Source: Magnetococcales bacterium (GTDB lineage: Bacteria > Pseudomonadota > Magnetococcia > Magnetococcales > JADFZT01). From it: DNA of 64,000 nucleotides. Numbering within the stretch: position 1 is the stretch's first letter; each line of letters starts with the position of its first letter. The translations under genes were made by a program, and so were the position numbers. The DNA lies in contig JADFZT010000003.1 in NCBI GenBank assembly GCA_015232395.1, positions 1-64,000 of the forward strand, in the 5' to 3' direction. Shown one piece after another: positions 63,503 to 64,000 of the stretch. Below the pieces are notes generated by a model. That model was not told where the DNA came from. It saw nothing but the letters and a program-made list of their open reading frames with translations, and ran no database searches.

Positions 63503-64000
63503 ATGAACATCCTCGTCGTTGAGGACAGCATCACCCAGGGGCTCCTGCTCAAAGCCATTTTACAAAAGGCCGGGTATAGGGTCACTCTGGCCAGAGATGG
63601 TGATGAGGGGCTGCGCCTCCTCCACACCCTCTCCCTTCCGGATCTGGTCATCACCGATATCCGGATGCCGGGTATCGATGGCTATGAACTCTGCCATCGC
63701 ATCAAAAGCGACCCGAAGCTCATGCAAATCCCGGTGATGCTGCTCTCGGGACTGGCTGAAACAGAAGATATCCTCCTCGGCCTCGAAGCCAATGCCGACA
63801 GCTATATCATCAAACCCTTCGACGAAGAGGAAATAGTCCGCAACGTAGCCCAACTGGTGGCTGTCAACACCGAGGAACAGGCCGAAGAGAGCGCAAGCCG
63901 CCCCCCCCTGTCGGTCCAGCTCCATTCCGGGGAGCACCAGATCCGATCCAGTCGCCGACAAATTCTCAACTTTTTGCTCTCCATCTACGATAACGCCATC
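63503..64000 (+). CDS. Response regulator receiver protein, cut by the window end
   Basis: At least 166 residues, open at the right edge. An N-terminal receiver domain begins MNILVVEDSITQGLLLKAIL; the acceptor Asp is in LVITDIRMPGIDGYE and the Lys in IIKPFDEEE. After a polar linker, RSSRRQILNFLLSIYDNAI starts a second domain, typical of receiver-led hybrid kinases (PAS or kinase next). ATG at 63503 has only a weak GGAAA upstream. Confidence 0.88.
   Translation, partial: MNILVVEDSITQGLLLKAILQKAGYRVTLARDGDEGLRLLHTLSLPDLVITDIRMPGIDGYELCHRIKSDPKLMQIPVMLLSGLAETEDILLGLEANADSYIIKPFDEEEIVRNVAQLVAVNTEEQAEESASRPPLSVQLHSGEHQIRSSRRQILNFLLSIYDNAI

Noticed and set aside
1-64000. tRNA and rRNA genes
   Set aside because: Searched by eye for TTCGANTC T-arm motifs and acceptor stems; the few matches (for example near 520, 17020 and 23611) are inside coding sequence or lack cloverleaf pairing.

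Overview
The window looks like part of the genome of a magnetotactic, sulfur-oxidising proteobacterium, most plausibly of the Magnetococcales. The evidence is (i) mamI and mamE, two magnetosome-island genes, at the left edge; (ii) genes for the oxidative (reverse) dissimilatory sulfite reductase pathway, with dsrEFH and dsrL, which are typical of sulfur oxidisers; and (iii) a flagellin and a dense set of PAS/GAF hybrid kinases, a GGDEF/EAL protein and a chemoreceptor fragment, as expected of a motile gradient-seeking cell. Taxonomy is inferred from gene content only.

Layout. 1-1.76 kb: mamI and mamE (minus strand), the end of a magnetosome gene cluster; mamE is cut by an apparent frameshift near the window edge. 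2.07-6.96 kb: type II secretion genes gspC, gspD and gspE. 7.43-9.31 kb: a complete group II intron with a maturase, sitting directly behind the intrinsic terminator of the next operon, as group IIC introns do. 9.46-14.6 kb: dsrN and then dsrE-F-H-J-O-P, with a good sigma-70 promoter before dsrE. 14.95-18.2 kb: ferrochelatase, a minimal chemoreceptor signalling domain and an orphan Mu-like phage portal gene. 18.3-23.6 kb: a very large hybrid histidine kinase and a REC-GGDEF protein. 23.9-31.0 kb: an exported protein of unknown function and a three-gene operon of unknown function that includes a protein with three near-identical repeats. 31.3-33.6 kb: recQ and a small ORF. 33.96-38.3 kb: dsrA-dsrB-dsrL.

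38.7-45.1 kb: an ankyrin-repeat exported protein behind a sigma-54 promoter, a small membrane protein, a GGDEF/EAL protein and a second hybrid kinase. 45.6-49.4 kb: an ABC-F ATPase and a convergent AAA ATPase/TOPRIM pair resembling an OLD-type phage-defence module. 49.5-50.4 kb: flagellin. 50.6-53.8 kb: three genes (UPF0104 membrane protein, cytochrome c, DUF4126 protein) bracketed by two inverted copies of a noncoding element made of GC hairpins and A/T-rich tandem repeats. 54.0-64.0 kb: a WHy-domain lipoprotein, a DUF523 protein, a zinc alcohol dehydrogenase, an intergenic sigma-54 promoter with an upstream dyad but no recognisable downstream gene, a formyltransferase-like protein, a HAD phosphatase, a pseudouridine synthase, RNase E and the start of a response regulator.

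How it fits together. DsrAB, DsrL, DsrEFH, DsrJOP and DsrN form a split dsr system for oxidising stored sulfur to sulfite. DsrC, DsrM and DsrK are not in the window and must lie elsewhere if the pathway works. The magnetosome genes, flagellin and signalling proteins are consistent with magneto-aerotaxis to sulfide-oxygen interfaces. No tRNA, rRNA or CRISPR array was found.
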